Shown: in pieces, positions 61,652 through 64,000 of the stretch
Layout: each line of letters opens with the position of its first letter
Position numbering within the stretch: the stretch's first letter is position 1
Assembly: GCA_028583405.1 (NCBI GenBank)
Contig: CM053259.1
Location: forward strand, 20,056,951 to 20,120,950
Reading direction: 5' to 3'
Length of the DNA stretch: 64,000 nt
Source: Pogonophryne albipinna
Lineage: Eukaryota > Chordata > Actinopteri > Perciformes > Artedidraconidae
The notes under the pieces: generated by a model
Told to the model about the DNA's origin: nothing
Databases searched by the model: none
Seen by the model: only the letters and a program-made list of their open reading frames with translations
Position numbers and translations under genes: made by a program

Positions 61652-63723
61652 ATGGCATCAGTTATTCATCTTGCTGGGCTCTTGCTTATCAGTGGACTGG
61701 TGTTGGTAAGAAAAAGATGATATCATATATATACAGTATATTATTATGATTATCATATATTTACAACACTAAACAATCTCCCCGTCATTGTTTAGTGTTT
61801 TTAAATCATTTGTAAATTAAATAAACATTGTTAATTTTCAGTTTGTAATATGGTTAAAAAGAAATGGCTGGAGAATTTATTAGATTTAAAAATTAAATAT
61901 AAACTCACCTGCTGAAAGTAAACTTGTTTTTGTGCTGTTTACAGATGACATCTGCAGGTCAGTCCTACAAACGTTTTCCTTTTTATTCTTTTTATAGTTC
62001 AATTCAACGTAAATAAGTATTTCTAATGCACGCCCGAATCATTTTACAGCGTTGTTGTAATGTGAGGTGATAAAAAAATCACAATTTGAGAGAGGATTTT
62101 CTTGGAGAAAAAAAAAGGCATTTTATTTATAGCTTTCAACAGAAAACATTATTTCACAGAAACATTACACCCCCTCTCTTTCCAGTCACATTTATAGCAG
62201 ATTGCCCGCCTTCCCAATTCAACCTCATGGTCATGACTCTGGAATGAGAGTGAACAGTTAAACACAGGAATAAACATTGTTTTCTACATCTAACAAAATC
62301 TTCATGGCCTAAATCAATTCATGAACTTGCACAAAATAGTTTAGAAGTTAATTGGCCAACAATAAATCACACATCATCGACCAATTACTTCCCAAACTCC
62401 ACCTACTCATACCACACTAGAAAATGAGTACTTTGGACTCAAGGTGGCTTCCAGGACTGAGCACTTTAATTAATTAATTAAAATCATGATTGTGTGTCTT
62501 CAAGACATTTTTTTTTTAAATAGAAAAGTTAATTTAAGTGCTTAGTATATTTATTTGCCTATGTAACTTCATATTATAAACTTTAAAGAAAATAAAAATG
62601 CCTACATTTCTTTATAAAAAATGTGTTTAGCCAAATGTTGATGAGGGAGTGTGTGCTTCCTCACATTCGTCTTCTTCCTCACTTCCAAAGTCTTGGAGCG
62701 ATGCAGAGGTAATGTCGACATTAAGAGTTAATATTATCATTCATGGCGAGAAATAAAATCCTCCCTCCACCTTTCCTTCTTTCCACTCAGCTTCTGTTCA
62801 TGTCTCCCTCTTTAGGTCTCCGTGGCAGACGTTGAAGAGCAGGAATTCTTGAAATCTGTGATTTTATCAAACATCGCAAGCATCACATATGGTGCCTGGA
62901 TCGGAGGCTATGATGCTATCATGGTGAGTGACTTTACATATAGATGTGGTTAGTGTTTCTAATTATATCTTCTGAGTGTTAAACATTAACAGTTGGAGGA
63001 TTTAAAGTCAGCCCTTGTGCTCCCCACTGCCACATTGGGGCATTATTACAAGTAGAAATACATTTATTGATTAAGGTTTTGGTAGCATAATCCCACATTT
63101 TAAAACTGGTTTGAATGCATTTTATATTGAGTTTAATAGTGACTTGCTTTGTTTGTTTTAGCGCAAAATGGATGAGGATTCAACACCTATTTTCATATAC
63201 TGAGAATGATTGACATATATCATGGATTAACCTTACATAAATGTTTTTGTGCACACATTGATGAATGAGGATACCTTGCTTAAATCGTTGTTTGTACTCT
63301 GGTTTATAGGTTTCCCACACTCCTAATACCACAGCTGTTACATCCTGTTACTCACGCTGAGTTCCTGCTCAGTTTGACTTGTTTTGCTCTGGGAACAAGT
63401 GCAGTTTGGTTGTCTACCTAAAAAGCTTGAGCTCAGCCTGTTGAAAACCTTTTGCATGAGGACAATTGGAAGTGGAGCGACGGCTCTGCCTTCACCTTCG
63501 CCGCCTGGGGTGCTGGGGAAACTGCATGGAGATGCATACTGGTAAAACATTATTATTGTTGTTGTTGACACATTGATTGAAAACGAAATCTTTGTCCAGA
63601 TGAACTGCCTTTTAATGTTTTTTTTTGTATCTAATCTTTGACTTCCATTTGCCAACAGATGGGAAATACAATGACCTTGGCTGTGATAATTCAATAGCTT
63701 ACATCTGTGCTCAAGACATGTAA
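61652..63723 (+). pseudogene. C-type lectin gene, probably decayed
   Basis: Exons recognised: 61652-61705 (signal peptide MASVIHLAGLLLISGLVL), 61945-61957 (13-bp exon), 62631-62708 (ends KSWSDAE), 62816-62923 (VEEQEFLKSVIL, AWIGGYDA), 63437-63541 (NWKWSDGSAFTFAAW), 63659-63723 (KYNDLGCDNSIAYICAQDM, TAA). Order and motifs are those of small secreted fish C-type lectins (one carbohydrate-recognition domain). Defects: using the 13-bp exon leads at once to a stop in the next exon; the segment with the first domain Cys before 62816 contains TAG and a phase problem; in exon 63437-63541 the sugar-specificity loop (QPD/EPN-type) is missing and the frame shifts by one between GAG and the next Cys. Promoter TATA and AATAAA (63884) survive. 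It could instead be a divergent gene with altered splicing. Confidence 0.72.
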
Positions 63724-63883
63724 TGATGTCCGCCATATCACATCCTTCCTGATGAGGACATCACTTCCACCGAGATGTCAGGCCGCGATGACATTAACGC
63801 TGAAAAGTTTAGAATTTAAGGGAATTTGGATCCACTTTGAATTAACAGACAATTACCAGTCTTGAGATTGTTATTGTTTATTG

Positions 63884-63889
63884 AATAAA
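63884..63889 (+). terminator. polyadenylation signal of lectin gene
   Basis: AATAAA 160 bp after the lectin stop codon. Confidence 0.55.
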
Positions 63890-64000
63890 CTTTACAGGTG
63901 GAATTGAAAGTAAAATATAAAACACTTGCATTCAATAAAACAAAAATATAACTGATCTTTTGTATTGTCATTTCTCATATCCTGTATATAAGTCCATGTT

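Noticed and set aside
61945..61957. 13-bp lectin exon as part of a working coding sequence
   Set aside because: It has good splice borders but forces a stop in the next exon; kept only as evidence of decay or skipped splicing.
63338..63736. 132-codon minus-strand frame
   Set aside because: Opposite the lectin exons; no family resemblance.
58033..64000. Further necab1 exons
   Set aside because: Searched for the conserved segment after the HTIDTHNT end and did not find it; the following exons must be outside the window.

Overview
The window is nuclear DNA of a bony fish, most likely a percomorph teleost. Genes are split by GT-AG introns, many of them short. Long CA/GT, GA and GTT-type microsatellites occur, and there are many small DNA transposons (hAT with 8-bp target duplications, piggyBac-type with TTAA). 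The encoded proteins match vertebrate families along their length. There is no bacterial operon, CRISPR array, rRNA or tRNA that I can see.

Layout, left to right. (1) 1-8.4 kb: 3' half of ripor2 (+), with a long 3' UTR. (2) 10.3-13.9 kb: gmnn (-), geminin, complete. (3) about 15-19 kb: the C6orf62 orthologue (+), complete. (4) 19.1-20.6 kb: acot13 (-), complete. (5) 20.95-27.9 kb: tdp2 (+), complete, head-to-head with acot13 and with introns enlarged by transposons. This order is the human 6p22.3 block RIPOR2-GMNN-C6orf62-ACOT13-TDP2. (6) 27.9-34.8 kb: gene-poor junction with one unrecognised candidate first exon (29714-29881), a CA array and a 3.2-kb defective piggyBac element. (7) 34.8-49.4 kb: tmem64 (-), three coding exons, with four transposon relics in its introns. 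(8) 52.2 kb to the window end: necab1 (+), the first three coding exons only, head-to-head with tmem64 as in human 8q21.3. A decayed C-type lectin gene (60.8-63.9 kb, +) and an inverted lectin fragment (58.6-59.1 kb, -) lie in necab1 intron 3. The window therefore joins a 6p22-type block to an 8q21-type block.

Function. The genes are housekeeping or cell-biology genes without one shared pathway: Rho/polarity regulation (ripor2), replication licensing (gmnn), acyl-CoA hydrolysis (acot13), repair of topoisomerase-linked DNA 5' ends (tdp2), a membrane protein (tmem64) and a neuronal EF-hand protein (necab1). acot13/tdp2, gmnn/C6orf62 and tmem64/necab1 are divergent pairs; ripor2/gmnn and C6orf62/acot13 are convergent.

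The most unusual items are: a roughly 175-bp copy of the ripor2 3' UTR placed antisense in the gmnn 3' UTR and flanked by a duplicated target; a fold-back transposon in a tdp2 intron with a nested hAT insertion; a piggyBac relic built of tandem and inverted units with a 27-bp perfect palindrome; a coding minisatellite in geminin; and the broken lectin gene. No wholly new gene system is evident. All coordinates are read by eye and may be off by a base at some splice sites.
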